Assembly: GCA_963727045.1 (NCBI GenBank)
Contig: CAVSES010000001.1
Coordinates: 1,488,001-1,552,000 of the forward strand
Reading direction: 5' to 3'
Length of the DNA stretch: 64,000 nt
DNA from: Bog-1198 sp963727045
GTDB taxonomy: Bacteria > Pseudomonadota > Gammaproteobacteria > Steroidobacterales > Steroidobacteraceae
This document shows, in pieces, positions 16,493 to 31,316 of this stretch (within the stretch, counting starts at the first letter, position 1; every line of letters begins with the position of its first letter). The notes under the pieces were generated by a model, which saw only the letters and a program-made list of their open reading frames with translations, ran no database searches and was not told where the DNA came from. The position numbers and the translations under genes are program-made.

Positions 16493-17194
16493 CTATTCCC
16501 CGTCCTCATCGGGCCGCAGCCTGTAGCCCAGCCCGGGGTCCGTCAGGAGATATTTCGGCCGATGCGGCTCCGGCTCCAATTTACTTCTTAGATTTTTGAT
16601 GCAGACGCGCAAACCCCGCGTGTCCAATTGATGAGGGCCCCACACTTCCTTCACCAGTTGATTCTGCCTCACGATGAAGCCCGCATGGCGCGCGAGGCAT
16701 TCGAGAACGCGGTACTCGAGTGGAGTGAGGTGAATCTCCCCAGACGGGCCTTGCGCCGTGCGCCGCGCAACGTCCACTTGCATGGTGCCGAACTTGAGCA
16801 CGTGGATGAGATCCGCCCCGCGCACGCCGCGCCGCAACGCGGCGCGCACCCGCGCGAGCAGCTCGGGTGCGCTGAAGGGCTTCGTCACATAGTCGTCCGC
16901 ACCGGCATCGAGTGCGGCGATCTTCTGATCCTCTGCGGTTCGCGCGGACAGGACCAAGATCGGCACCGGCGACCACTCCCGCACGTTTCGGATGACGGTC
17001 AGCCCGTCACCGTCGGGCAATCCGAGGTCCACGAGCAGCAGATCCGGCTTGTGCGCCCGTGCCTCGATCCCGGCACGAGCCGCCGTTGCAGCTTCGGCAA
17101 ACCTGAACCGTTCCGATTCGAGGAGCGCTCTAAGCACGTCGCGAATGGCCGGATCATCTTCAACCACCAGGATCCGATACATGGCCTCTGTCAT
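16493..17194 (-). CDS. kdpE: KdpE response regulator
   Basis: A 233-residue OmpR-family regulator. The receiver domain has the acidic pair in VVEDD, the phosphorylation site Asp56 in LLLVDLGLPDGDG and the KPFSAPELLARV end. The C-terminal winged helix has LTPLEYRVLECLARHAG and the RxVxxxxxNLRxKLE recognition-helix region. Its ATG overlaps the kdpD stop by 4 bp (ATGA). It should be phosphorylated by KdpD and activate kdpFABC at low potassium or high osmolarity. A matching direct repeat is at 24707-24725. Confidence 0.95.
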   Translation of the reverse strand: MTEAMYRILVVEDDPAIRDVLRALLESERFRFAEAATAARAGIEARAHKPDLLLVDLGLPDGDGLTVIRNVREWSPVPILVLSARTAEDQKIAALDAGADDYVTKPFSAPELLARVRAALRRGVRGADLIHVLKFGTMQVDVARRTAQGPSGEIHLTPLEYRVLECLARHAGFIVRQNQLVKEVWGPHQLDTRGLRVCIKNLRSKLEPEPHRPKYLLTDPGLGYRLRPDEDGE

Positions 17195-19908
17195 TGGGGC
17201 AGAGTCGACGGCGGTGGATCCGTCGGCGGGGTCAGTGGCAGAGTGAATTCGAACCGCGCTCCGCCGCCCGGTCTATTGCCTGCCGTAATCTCCCCCCCGT
17301 GCTCGCGCACGACGGCCCGGCAGATGGCAAGTCCGAGACCGACACCGACGATCGCGCCCTCCTCGTGGCCGCGCTGAAACTTCTCGAACAGCCGCGCGGG
17401 GTCGCCCGGCGGCAGGCCCGGCCCATCATCATCCACGGTCACGCGCACGACCGGCCCCTCGACGGCGGCAGTGACCGTAACCCGGGTGCCGGGCGGGGTG
17501 TATTTCATGACGTTGTCGAACAGGTTGGCGAACAGCTGCACGATGAGCTTGGCATCCACGTAGACCGGCGGAAGGTCCGCGGGGATGCGCACATCCACGG
17601 CATGCCCATCCAAGCGCGCGCCCGCAGCGCCGAGCGCGTTGTGCACCAGCTCCTCCAGACTCTCCCAGTCGCGCCGCAAGGCCACTTGCCCAGACTCGAA
17701 ACGCATCAGGTCCAGCACGTTCGAGATGAGGTCTGACATCTCATGCGCCTTGGCCTCGATGGAACGCGCAAGCGACTGGCGGGTCGCCACGTCGAGGGAT
17801 TCCCCGCGATCGGCGAGCGTGCTGCCGGCGCCGGCCATTACTGCGAGGGGTGTCCGTAGATCGTGGGAGATCGAGGCGAGCAGCGTGTTGCGCAGGTTCT
17901 CGCTCTGGGCGGCCACTCGTGCGGACTCAGCCCGCTCGGCGAGCTCCGCGCGTTCCAGGGCGATCCCGATCTGCCCGGCGAAGGTCTCGAGCAGGTGGCG
18001 CTGCTCAGGCAGCAGCACGCGCCGAGGATTGCTGGGAAGGACCGCAATGACGCCCAGACGCCGCTGCGCATCGCCCAGGGGCACGTACAGCGACGGTGAG
18101 GCCGCGAGCGTGTCGGTGCCGAGGCCGGCCTGGCGACCATGGTCGGCGACCCACTGCGCCACCGCCAGATCCGCACCGAGCAAAGATTGCTCGAGCGGGC
18201 GGTCTGTTGGAAAGTGCAGCTTGCCGCCGGCACCGGGTAACAGCACCACGGCTTTGCATTCGAACACTTCGGCGACGTGCCGCACGGCCACGCGGGCCAT
18301 GGGTGCGATGCCGCGGGTTGCGGTCAGCTCGCGGCTCATCGCATACAGCAGCGCGGTGCGCCGCTCCCGGGCTCCCGCCACCCGGGTCTGCTGGCGCACG
18401 CTCGCCATCAGATTCGCAATGACCAGCGCCACTATCAGCATGACCACGAAGGTCACCAGATACTGTGCGTCGGCGACGGCAAAGGTAAAGCGCGGCGGCA
18501 CGAAGCAGAAGTCGAATGCCGCCACATTGAGCATCGATGTGAGCACGGACGGGCCGCGACCGAGTCGCAGCCCCGCGATGGTCACCCCAAGCAGATACAC
18601 CATGACGAGATTGACGAGCTCGAGATACGGATACATGAAGAATGCGACCGCGGTGCAAGCCGCAGTGATCAAGACCGCCCGTGCGTAGCGATTCCAGCGA
18701 ATCGGTTGCGGAATGCTGTCGGTGCCACCGTAGCGCACGCGGTCTGGGCTATCGCTGTCCGTGGGTGCCACCGTGGTGACATCGAAGCCGCGGGCTCTGC
18801 GTGCAAGTTCGGTCGCCGTGGAGGGCCGTATCAACGCCCGCCAGCCGACGCGTTTCGGACTGCCCAGGATCACGCGCGTTGCATTGCGAGTCTGCGCATA
18901 CTCGAGCAGCACCTGTGAGGCCGTCGGCCCGTCGAGCGTGACGGTCTCGGCCCCGAGAGACTCGCCCAGGCGCAAGATTTCTATGCGGCGATTGCGTTCG
19001 GCCTCCGACAGCGTCATCAGTGCCGGAGTCTCTACGTACACCACGATCCAGTCGGCATCCAGCGCATCAGCAAGGCGCTTGCCGGCCCGAACCAATTGTT
19101 CCGACTGCGCATCCGGGCCGGTCGCGACAATGATGCGCTCACCGGCGAGCCTCGGCCTGCCCAGCCGCTCGATCGCGGCTGCGGCGCGTGCCGTGGCCTC
19201 GACGCGATCAGCGACCCGTCGCAGCGCAATCTCTCGCAGTGCGAGCAGGTTCGGCTTGCGAAAAAAGCGCTCGACCGCGTTCGCCACCTCATCCTGCACA
19301 TACACCTTGCCGGCCCGCAGGCGCGCCAGGAGATCGTCCGGCGGCAGATCGATGAGCTCCACCTCGTCGGCCTCGTCGAACACGCGATCCGGGAGTGTCT
19401 CGCGCTGTCTCACTCCGGTGATTTGCGTCACCAGATCATTGAGGCTCTCGAGGTGCTGCACATTCACGGTGGTCCAGACATCGACTCCGGCCTCGAGCAG
19501 TTCCTCCACATCCTGCCAACGTTTCGGGTGGCGCGCGGCCGGCTCGCCCGCGACGGGATTGGAGTGGGCAAGCTCGTCGACGAGCAGAATGGAGGGGTGG
19601 CGGCGCAGCGCCGCATCGAGATCGAATTCATTGCGCGTGATGCCACGATAGCGCACGGCGAGCGTGGGCAGCTGCTCGAGTCCCTCGAGCAGCCGTTCGG
19701 TCTCGACACGGCCGTGCGGCTCAACGTAGCCGACGACCACGTCGGTCCCTGTCGAGCGTGCGCCGCGCGCGGCCTCGAGCATGGAATAGGTTTTGCCGAC
19801 ACCGGCCGACGCCCCGAAGAAGATGCGCAGACGGCCACGCTTTGCCCGTGCTTCTTCCGCCTTGACGTGCGCGAGGAGTTGATCGGGGTCGAGACGTTGC
19901 TCGTTCAT
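17191..19908 (-). CDS. kdpD: KdpD sensor histidine kinase
   Basis: A 905-residue membrane sensor. In order: KdpD domain with Walker A at residues 32-40 (GASAGVGKT), UspA-like domain (about 250-370, VATGPDAQSEQLVRAGKRLA), four helices of the DUF4118 unit (about 400-500), a GAF-like region, HisKA with phospho-acceptor His682 in SISHDLRTPL, and HATPase_c with DDDGPGLPPGD and VGLGLAICRAVV. Full length for the family. It is 45 bp downstream of kdpC and coupled to kdpE by a 4-bp overlap. Confidence 0.96.
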   Translation of the reverse strand: MNEQRLDPDQLLAHVKAEEARAKRGRLRIFFGASAGVGKTYSMLEAARGARSTGTDVVVGYVEPHGRVETERLLEGLEQLPTLAVRYRGITRNEFDLDAALRRHPSILLVDELAHSNPVAGEPAARHPKRWQDVEELLEAGVDVWTTVNVQHLESLNDLVTQITGVRQRETLPDRVFDEADEVELIDLPPDDLLARLRAGKVYVQDEVANAVERFFRKPNLLALREIALRRVADRVEATARAAAAIERLGRPRLAGERIIVATGPDAQSEQLVRAGKRLADALDADWIVVYVETPALMTLSEAERNRRIEILRLGESLGAETVTLDGPTASQVLLEYAQTRNATRVILGSPKRVGWRALIRPSTATELARRARGFDVTTVAPTDSDSPDRVRYGGTDSIPQPIRWNRYARAVLITAACTAVAFFMYPYLELVNLVMVYLLGVTIAGLRLGRGPSVLTSMLNVAAFDFCFVPPRFTFAVADAQYLVTFVVMLIVALVIANLMASVRQQTRVAGARERRTALLYAMSRELTATRGIAPMARVAVRHVAEVFECKAVVLLPGAGGKLHFPTDRPLEQSLLGADLAVAQWVADHGRQAGLGTDTLAASPSLYVPLGDAQRRLGVIAVLPSNPRRVLLPEQRHLLETFAGQIGIALERAELAERAESARVAAQSENLRNTLLASISHDLRTPLAVMAGAGSTLADRGESLDVATRQSLARSIEAKAHEMSDLISNVLDLMRFESGQVALRRDWESLEELVHNALGAAGARLDGHAVDVRIPADLPPVYVDAKLIVQLFANLFDNVMKYTPPGTRVTVTAAVEGPVVRVTVDDDGPGLPPGDPARLFEKFQRGHEEGAIVGVGLGLAICRAVVREHGGEITAGNRPGGGARFEFTLPLTPPTDPPPSTLPQ

Positions 19909-19953
19909 GGGACTTGGACGCAGTATCGCTCTGAGGCCCCCTGCAGCGCTAGT

Positions 19954-20538
19954 TCAGTGCTTGGCGAGCGCGAGATCATCCAGCGCCAGATTGAGCTCGA
20001 GCACATTGACGCGCGGCTCTCCAAGGAACCCCAGCCACCTGTCTTGCGCATGCGAATCGATGAGGCTCTGCACCGCCTCCTGAGAAAGTCCACGCACGTG
20101 CGCCACCCGCCCCGCCTGGTAGCGGGCTGCCGCGAGGCTGATTTCCGGGTCCAAGCCGCTGGCCGAGGCCGTCACCAGGTCGACCGGAATCGGTGCCTGG
20201 TTGGTCGGGTCCGCTGCCTGCAGCGCGTCGATGTTCTTCTTGACGCCCTCCGTGAGGGCCGGATTGATCGGACCCAAGTTCGAGCCGGTGGAGGCAACGC
20301 CGTTGTACGGCTGGGGCGAGGTGGCTGACGGACGGCTCCAGAAGTACTTGGAATCGCTGAAACTCTGGCCGATGAGCCGCGAGCCCACGGCCTTACCGTT
20401 CTTGACGATGAGACTGCCGCCGGCCTCGTGAGGGAATACGACCTGAGCGATGCCGGTGACCAGGAGCGGGTACGCGACACCCGTGATCGCCGTCATGATC
20501 AGAAGCAGCACGATCGCGGGACGAAGGGGCGAGCTCAT
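19954..20538 (-). CDS. kdpC: KdpC, potassium ATPase chaperone-like subunit
   Basis: A 194-residue protein with one N-terminal helix (residues about 9-30) and a periplasmic domain containing GSRLIGQSF, FWSRPSAT and DLVTASASGLDPEIS, the usual KdpC blocks. AGGAA precedes the ATG. It stabilises the KdpFABC complex and raises ATP affinity of KdpB. It follows kdpB by 13 bp. Confidence 0.96.
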   Translation of the reverse strand: MSSPLRPAIVLLLIMTAITGVAYPLLVTGIAQVVFPHEAGGSLIVKNGKAVGSRLIGQSFSDSKYFWSRPSATSPQPYNGVASTGSNLGPINPALTEGVKKNIDALQAADPTNQAPIPVDLVTASASGLDPEISLAAARYQAGRVAHVRGLSQEAVQSLIDSHAQDRWLGFLGEPRVNVLELNLALDDLALAKH

Positions 20539-20551
20539 ATGAAATTCCTCG

Positions 20552-22681
20552 TTAGACCAGATGCGTGAGCACGAGACCCACGTCGATGAGTTTGATCCCC
20601 AAGAATGGGATCACAATGCCGCCCAACCCGTAGACGAGCAGATTGCGGCGCAGCAGGACGGCGGCCCCAAGCGGCCGGTACTTGACGCCCTTCAACGCGA
20701 GCGGGATCAAGACCACGATGATCAGCGCGTTGAAAATGACGGCCGACAGGATGGCCGAGAACGGGCTCGCCAGGTGCATCACGTTGAGCGCATTGAGCTG
20801 GGGATACGTGGTCGCGAACGCCGCGGGAATGATGGCGAAATACTTCGCAACGTCATTGGCAATGCTGAACGTCGTCAGCGACCCGCGCGTCATCAGCATC
20901 TGCTTGCCCGTCTCGACGACCTCGATGAGCTTGGTGGGATTGGAGTCCAGATCCACCATGTTGCCGGCTTCTTTTGCCGCCTGAGTACCCGTGTTCATGG
21001 CGACGGCCACATCGGCCTGTGCGAGCGCCGGCGCATCGTTCGTGCCGTCCCCGGTCATCGCCACCAGACGCCCCTGGCTCTGGTGCTCGCGAATGAGCTT
21101 GAGCTTCGCCTCGGGAGTGGCCTCGGCCAGGAAATCATCGACGCCGGCTTCGGCGGCGATTGCCGCAGCGGTGAGCTTGTTGTCGCCGGTGATCATCACG
21201 GTCTTGATGCCCATGCGACGCAGCTCGACGAAGCGCTCCTTGATGCCGCCCTTGACGATATCCTTCAACTCGATGATCCCGAGCACTCGGGCTCCGTCGC
21301 TCACCAAGAGCGGCGTGCTGCCGCGGCGGGCGATCTCATCAACAGGGGTGAGGATGCTCTTCGGAAATGCCTGACCGAGTCCCTCTACGTGCTTCTGAAT
21401 GGCATCGGGCGCCCCCTTACGGATCTGACGTTCGCCGATGTTGACCCCGCTCATGCGGGTATGAGCCGAAAAGGGCACGAACGTTGCCGACAGTGACTGC
21501 AGATCGCGTTCGCGCAGGTTGAAGCGCTGCTTCGCCAGAATGACGATACTGCGGCCTTCCGGCGTCTCATCGGCAAGCGAGGCGAGCTGCGCCGCATCGG
21601 CGAGTTCCTCCTCCGTGACGCCCGCCGCCGGTATGAAGGCGGAGGCCTGTCGATTGCCCAGGGTGATGGTGCCTGTCTTATCGAGGAGCAGCACGTCCAC
21701 GTCGCCGGCTGCCTCGACTGCACGGCCGGAGGTGGCAATGACGTTCGCCTGCATCATCCGGCTCATGCCGGCGACGCCGATCGCGGAGAGCAGTCCGCCG
21801 ATGGTCGTCGGTATCAGACACACGAGCAGCGCGATCAGCGCCGTGATCGTGACCGGCGTGCCGAGCTTGGCGACGGCGACGCTGTACAGCGAGTACGGCA
21901 GCAGCGTCGCCGTGGCAAGCAGAAACACCAGCGTCAGCGCGACGAGCAGGATGGTGAGCGCGATCTCGTTGGGGGTCTTCTGACGCTTGGCGCTCTCAAC
22001 CATGGCGATCATGCGATCGATGAACGACTCGCCGGGATTGGCCGTGATGCTCACGATGATCCAGTCCGACAGCACGCGCGTGCCGCCCGTGACCGACGAG
22101 AAATCTCCGCCCGACTCGCGGATGACCGGAGCCGACTCGCCCGTAATGGCGCTCTCATCCACCGAGGCGGCGCCCTCGATGACCTCCCCATCCCCGGGCA
22201 TGTAGTCGCCTGCCTCGACGAGCACGATATCGCCCTTACGGAGCTCGTTGGCGCGGACGCGAGTTTGGCGCTTGCGGTCGGTCGCAATTGCGAGCTTCTT
22301 GGCCATCACCGCCTGCTTCAAGCCGCGAAGCGACGCCGCCTGCGCCTTGCTGCGACCCTCCGCCAACGCCTCGGCAAAGTTCGCGAACAGTACCGTGAAC
22401 CACAACCAGATGGCGATGTTGACGATGAACCAGCCCGGCGCCTCGCCGTGCCCGGCGAGCGCCTGCACCCACAGTGCGGTGGTGAGGATGCTGCCGATGT
22501 ACACGACGAACATCACCGGATTACGCCATTGGATGCGTGGATCGAGCTTGCGCAATGCATCGATGACGGCCGGCCACAAGAGCGACCGATCGAACATTGA
22601 CAGCTTGTGGTGTGCGATCGACCGCGCCGCAACCGGTGTCGGCGTGACGGGTGACTGCGAATATTGAGTCGGCTCAGCCAT
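20552..22681 (-). CDS. kdpB: KdpB, P-type ATPase subunit
   Basis: A 709-residue P-type ATPase. It shows the A-domain TGES motif (SAITGESAPV), the phosphorylation site Asp334 in LLLDKTGTIT, the nucleotide-domain KGAPDAIQKH and the hinge TGDGTNDAPALAQADVAVAMN. Seven helices are recognisable. The N-terminus is about 25 residues longer than in Escherichia coli. ATP hydrolysis drives potassium taken up by KdpA. One base separates it from the kdpA stop. Confidence 0.97.
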   Translation of the reverse strand: MAEPTQYSQSPVTPTPVAARSIAHHKLSMFDRSLLWPAVIDALRKLDPRIQWRNPVMFVVYIGSILTTALWVQALAGHGEAPGWFIVNIAIWLWFTVLFANFAEALAEGRSKAQAASLRGLKQAVMAKKLAIATDRKRQTRVRANELRKGDIVLVEAGDYMPGDGEVIEGAASVDESAITGESAPVIRESGGDFSSVTGGTRVLSDWIIVSITANPGESFIDRMIAMVESAKRQKTPNEIALTILLVALTLVFLLATATLLPYSLYSVAVAKLGTPVTITALIALLVCLIPTTIGGLLSAIGVAGMSRMMQANVIATSGRAVEAAGDVDVLLLDKTGTITLGNRQASAFIPAAGVTEEELADAAQLASLADETPEGRSIVILAKQRFNLRERDLQSLSATFVPFSAHTRMSGVNIGERQIRKGAPDAIQKHVEGLGQAFPKSILTPVDEIARRGSTPLLVSDGARVLGIIELKDIVKGGIKERFVELRRMGIKTVMITGDNKLTAAAIAAEAGVDDFLAEATPEAKLKLIREHQSQGRLVAMTGDGTNDAPALAQADVAVAMNTGTQAAKEAGNMVDLDSNPTKLIEVVETGKQMLMTRGSLTTFSIANDVAKYFAIIPAAFATTYPQLNALNVMHLASPFSAILSAVIFNALIIVVLIPLALKGVKYRPLGAAVLLRRNLLVYGLGGIVIPFLGIKLIDVGLVLTHLV

Positions 22682-22682
22682 A

Positions 22683-24487
<1,805 letters not shown>

Positions 24488-24488
<1 letters not shown>

Positions 24489-24577
24489 CAGAATTTCTCC
24501 GGCTTGAACATCGCGTAGAGCAGGTACACGAATAGCCCGAGCGAGAGCAGCCCGCTCAAGAGGTAGAGGACGTTCAT
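24488..24577 (-). CDS. kdpF: KdpF, small membrane subunit
   Basis: A 29-residue peptide, start MNVLYLLSGLLSLGLF and end MFKPEKF, the classic KdpF form with one helix and a short basic-acidic tail. The stop overlaps the kdpA ATG by one base and the start overlaps the preceding small gene by four (ATGA). KdpF stabilises the KdpABC complex in the membrane. Confidence 0.93.
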
Positions 24578-24666
24578 TCGCCGGCTCCCAGGCGCAACAC
24601 CGCCTTCACCAGCCAGTGCGTGACCGCGTACAGCACGACAATGATCGCAAGGAATACGGCATCCAT
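24574..24666 (-). CDS. 30-residue membrane peptide leading the kdp operon
   Basis: An ORF of 30 codons from the ATG at 24666, beginning MDAVFLAIIVVLYAVTHW and ending LRLGAGE. It is preceded by GGAGGGG at suitable distance and its stop overlaps the kdpF start in an ATGA, so it is translationally coupled to kdpF. One helix of about 17-20 residues with a His-Trp end and two basic residues on one side is predicted. It is not KdpF, which follows intact. It is the first gene behind the probable kdp promoter. Function unknown; an accessory subunit or a leader peptide are both possible. Confidence 0.75.
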   Translation of the reverse strand: MDAVFLAIIVVLYAVTHWLVKAVLRLGAGE

Positions 24667-24691
24667 AATGCTTCCCCTCCGGTGGTGCGCT

Positions 24692-24725
24692 ACTCTATCG
24701 TTAGTCGTGTGAGTTTGGTGTGAAG
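24692..24725 (-). promoter_or_regulatory. probable kdp promoter with KdpE direct repeat
   Basis: On the minus strand TCACAC occurs twice, at 24723-24718 and 24712-24707, exactly 11 bp apart, the spacing with which OmpR-type regulators such as KdpE bind. A TAGAGT hexamer at 24697-24692 can serve as -10, placing the repeat over the -35 position as in activator-dependent promoters. It lies about 25 bp upstream of the first start codon. Inferred from pattern only. Confidence 0.55.
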
Positions 24726-24783
24726 ATAACTACTTACGTTGCGGGCCGAAGTAACAGGCACCGCCAGGGTCACATCGTGCGGC

Positions 24784-25914
24784 CTACGTTCCGAATTTGT
24801 AGACCGCTTGCAGCGCCAACCCCGTCAGGCTGTCGGCGAAGGTCGCGTCAGCGCCTCCGACGACGGCGGTCCGCTGGAACAGATTGGTCTGCGCCTTGTC
24901 GTAGCGGACTTCGAACCGCAGCTCGAAGCTCTTCACTGGATCATACCCCAGGGTCACGGTGCCCTCCTTCAGCGTCTGGCCCGTAGTCGCCGTCACGAAC
25001 CCGTCTTTGTCGTCGAGGTACTCGGCGCGTACCGAAACCCGCCACTGATCGTTGAACGCGTAATTCATGTACAGCGCGGTTCCATTCCAGGTGGCGCTCG
25101 CGGTCCCAAACGCCGAGTCCTGCTTGTTGTAGTCAAAATTTGCAATGACGGTGAGGGCCGAGGTCGCGTTCCAAGTCGCGACGACATCCACCAAGGTGCG
25201 CTGTGCATCCAGCGAGGGGCTGAACTTGCCGAAATAGGCCTGAGTCGTCAGCGAGAAGATCTTGTTTGGCACCCACGCCATTCCGACCTCGCCGGTCTTT
25301 GAGCCGTATGAGGTGGAGGTCGTATTCCATCCATTGTTGACGCCACCGATGACGCTGAACGTATCGGTGAGTGCATACGTAGCGCGCAGGCCTGTGTGGG
25401 TCATGGGCTCGGACTCAAAGAACAGCAGCGACCGGGAGAAATTCGTGTTGAGCGTCGGATTGGTGACTTCGGCTCCCGCCAGCGTCACATACTTCCCAGC
25501 GATGACCGTGAGCGGACCGGTGACGTATTGAACATACGCCTGTCGCACATCGAACGTGTTGTCGTGACCGTCCTCTGCGGCGTGGAGAATCCTCGCATCC
25601 TCGCCCGCAATCATGTCCAAAAGGGCGCCGAATCCGGATTTCGGCTGGTAGGCAAGCTGAAATCCCGCCTGGTCCAGCTGAAACGTATCGTGCTGAACAT
25701 CGAACTGGTGGATGTTTCCCGGATAACCGTTCGAGTGATAGTACGAGCTCGCGACGTACCCGTTGGCCGTGAGCCCCCACGCGGTCAGGGTGTCCGAAAA
25801 ACTGGGGACTGGCGCAACCGGTGGCGCATCAGGGACTTCCGCGGCACTCAGAAGCGCGGGTACGGCGAGCGCGATCACGGCCGCAGTCACGCACGATGTC
25901 ATCTTCAGCTTCAT
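24784..25914 (-). CDS. outer-membrane beta-barrel porin (OmpL-like, BBP2)
   Basis: A 376-residue protein with signal peptide (MKLKMTSCVTAAVIALAVPA, cleavage near SAAE). The mature part shows alternating aromatic beta-strands, no cysteine, and ends LALQAVYKFGT, near the terminal-aromatic pattern of outer-membrane barrels. DVRQAYVQYVTGPLTVIAGK and FESEPMTHTGLRATYAL match the putative OmpL-like porin family. The ATG at 25914 follows GGAGGAG. It lies directly upstream of kdp on the same strand with 117 bp between, so it may serve ion entry or osmotic adjustment; that link is only positional. Confidence 0.85.
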   Translation of the reverse strand: MKLKMTSCVTAAVIALAVPALLSAAEVPDAPPVAPVPSFSDTLTAWGLTANGYVASSYYHSNGYPGNIHQFDVQHDTFQLDQAGFQLAYQPKSGFGALLDMIAGEDARILHAAEDGHDNTFDVRQAYVQYVTGPLTVIAGKYVTLAGAEVTNPTLNTNFSRSLLFFESEPMTHTGLRATYALTDTFSVIGGVNNGWNTTSTSYGSKTGEVGMAWVPNKIFSLTTQAYFGKFSPSLDAQRTLVDVVATWNATSALTVIANFDYNKQDSAFGTASATWNGTALYMNYAFNDQWRVSVRAEYLDDKDGFVTATTGQTLKEGTVTLGYDPVKSFELRFEVRYDKAQTNLFQRTAVVGGADATFADSLTGLALQAVYKFGT

Positions 25915-26116
25915 GGCGACTCCTCCGGGGCCGCCGGCACCCCTCGTTGACTGTGTCGGCAATGCTATAGCGGCTGGGCGTTAGCGCGCTGTGAGTTAAT
26001 CAGCCCACGAGCCGGCAGCCATGAGTCGAGAAGAAATGCTCACACGATGAGGTCTACCGATCGCCCTCGCCCGCTGGCATCCTCTTGGTACGCAATCGAC
26101 GCTCGAGGAGCAGCTC

Positions 26117-26272
26117 ATGAATTTCGCGACTGGAACATCAGCATCGGTACATGCCGGCGAGAACCAACAACCCGCGGCGCTTCGGAACGCGTACGGCGGC
26201 AAGCCCATGGGCTCGTTTCAGAATCGGCTTGCCTCGACGGCACGCCGTACCTGCGGCCTGAGTGTCCGTTAA
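26117..26272 (+). CDS. small hydrophilic ORF, 51 residues, unknown
   Basis: ATG at 26117 after GAGGAGCAG, a good ribosome-binding site. The product is basic and has no helix likely to span a membrane (starts MNFATGTSASVHAGENQQ, ends RRTCGLSVR). It ends 9 bp before the next small ORF on the same strand. No family is recognised. The stretch 25915-26116 upstream holds no gene that I can see. Confidence 0.4.
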   Translation: MNFATGTSASVHAGENQQPAALRNAYGGKPMGSFQNRLASTARRTCGLSVR

Positions 26273-26281
26273 GAGCGCGCC

Positions 26282-26464
26282 ATGGACAAAGCCAGTATCG
26301 TGCTCGGGGTACTGACCGCGCTGTATGGCATGTATATCGCGATCACGTTGTATCTGGCCGGGCTCCGCGGCTCAACCTGGGTAACTCGCCTGCAGCAACG
26401 GTATCGGCGAAACCGCCCTGCTGCGCGGCTCCCGCGGCGATCGTTGTTCGGCCAAATCCGCTAG
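26282..26464 (+). CDS. small single-helix membrane protein, 60 residues
   Basis: Starts MDKASIVLGVLTALYGMYIA: a short acidic start, one strong hydrophobic helix (residues about 6-28) and a strongly basic tail (RLQQRYRRNRPAARLPRR). This in-plus topology suggests the C-terminus is cytoplasmic. A weak AAGAG precedes the ATG. It converges with the threonine aldolase gene, one base apart. No known family. Confidence 0.5.
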   Translation: MDKASIVLGVLTALYGMYIAITLYLAGLRGSTWVTRLQQRYRRNRPAARLPRRSLFGQIR

Positions 26465-26465
26465 C

Positions 26466-27515
26466 CTAACCGACGCCTGCCGCCGCCTCTAAGATCCCCA
26501 AGTCCGGGAAATCGCGAAAAGCCTGCAGCACGGTCTCGAGCTTGGCGCGCGGCAGGTCGAGATGGGTCACCAGGCGCATGCGCTGTGAAACGGTCGCCAG
26601 AATTCCGCGCTCATCGAGGTGCATCTTCAACGCCGCCGCCTGCGGCGCGGGGATGGCGACGTACAGCATGTTGGTTTGCGGGGCCTCGACCCGCAAGCCG
26701 ATTGCCCGCAGCCCCGCGGCCAGGAATTCGGCGTTCGCGTGGTCCTCGGCCAGGCGCGGCACGTGGTGCTCGAGGGCGTAAATTCCCGCGGCCGCGAGAA
26801 CGCCCGCCTGCCGCATGCCGCCGCCCAAGGCTTTGCGCCAGCGACGCGCCTGCGCAATGAAATCGCGCGCACCCAAGAGGACCGACCCGGCCGGCGCACC
26901 GAGCCCCTTCGACAGGCAGACCGACACGGAGTCGAAACCTGCCGCCGCCGCCTTCTCGCTGATCCTGAGTTTCACGATGGCGTTGAAGACCCGAGCCCCG
27001 TCGAGATGGGTTGAGAGCCCCTTTTCATGAGCAAATTCCGTAACTTGCTTCAAATAGCTCATGGGCAGCACACGACCGCCGATGGTGTTTTCCAGCGCCA
27101 GCAGCCGCGTGCGTGCAAAATGGACGTCGTCGGGTTTGACGGCACTGGCGATGCGCTCCAGCGAAATTCCCCCGTCGGGTTCATTTTCCAGCGGCTGGGG
27201 CTGGATGCTGCCGAGAACCGCCGCCCCACCCTGCTCGTACTTATAAGTATGGGCCTCCTGGCCAACCAGATATTCGTCGCCGCGGCCGCAATGGGACATG
27301 AGCGCGCCCAGATTGCTCTGCGTGCCGCTTGCGAAGAACAGTGCGCTCTCGAAGCCGAAGCGCTCGGCGACCTCGGCCTGCAAGCGATTCACCGTGGGAT
27401 CGTCGCCATAGACGTCGTCGCCCACGTCCGCCGCCGCCATGGCGGCGCGCATGCCGGGCGAGGGCCGCGTCACCGTGTCGCTGCGTAAATCAATGTCATA
27501 GCGAACCGCGTTCAA
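26466..27515 (-). CDS. ltaE: low-specificity L-threonine aldolase
   Basis: A 349-residue PLP enzyme that splits L-threonine or allo-threonine to glycine and acetaldehyde. The start is a TTG at 27515, six bases after GGAG, giving MNAVRYDIDLRSDTVTRPSPGM, where DLRSDTVTRP is the family start. Also present are VGDDVYGDDPTVNRL, FFASGTQSNLGALM, THLDGARVFNA and the PLP Lys in CLSKGLGAPAGSVL. Full length. It is divergent from the MHYT kinase gene. Confidence 0.93.
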   Translation of the reverse strand: MNAVRYDIDLRSDTVTRPSPGMRAAMAAADVGDDVYGDDPTVNRLQAEVAERFGFESALFFASGTQSNLGALMSHCGRGDEYLVGQEAHTYKYEQGGAAVLGSIQPQPLENEPDGGISLERIASAVKPDDVHFARTRLLALENTIGGRVLPMSYLKQVTEFAHEKGLSTHLDGARVFNAIVKLRISEKAAAAGFDSVSVCLSKGLGAPAGSVLLGARDFIAQARRWRKALGGGMRQAGVLAAAGIYALEHHVPRLAEDHANAEFLAAGLRAIGLRVEAPQTNMLYVAIPAPQAAALKMHLDERGILATVSQRMRLVTHLDLPRAKLETVLQAFRDFPDLGILEAAAGVG

Positions 27516-27726
27516 ATGAGCTCCGCTGCAAAGCCTTTAGGGCGGCGCGTAGTGTACCGGCCATTCGTGCGCCAAGCGCGTTTGACGCACAGCAAAATCC
27601 GGCTCGGCACCGGCCGTGGGATTCTGCGACATTGGCCCGCAATTCCCCCTGCTCCACCCTCAATTCCGCCCCGCCCCGGCCGATAGAACCCCTTTGCGGG
27701 GAGGTGTCCGCGTCGCGACCGGCATA

Positions 27727-31242
<3,516 letters not shown>

Positions 31243-31316
31243 CGGCGCACCGGAATTCCAAGGGATCCCCGGGGGCACTGCGCTTATAGTGGCGACCTGC
31301 CATCGATGGAGCTGCC

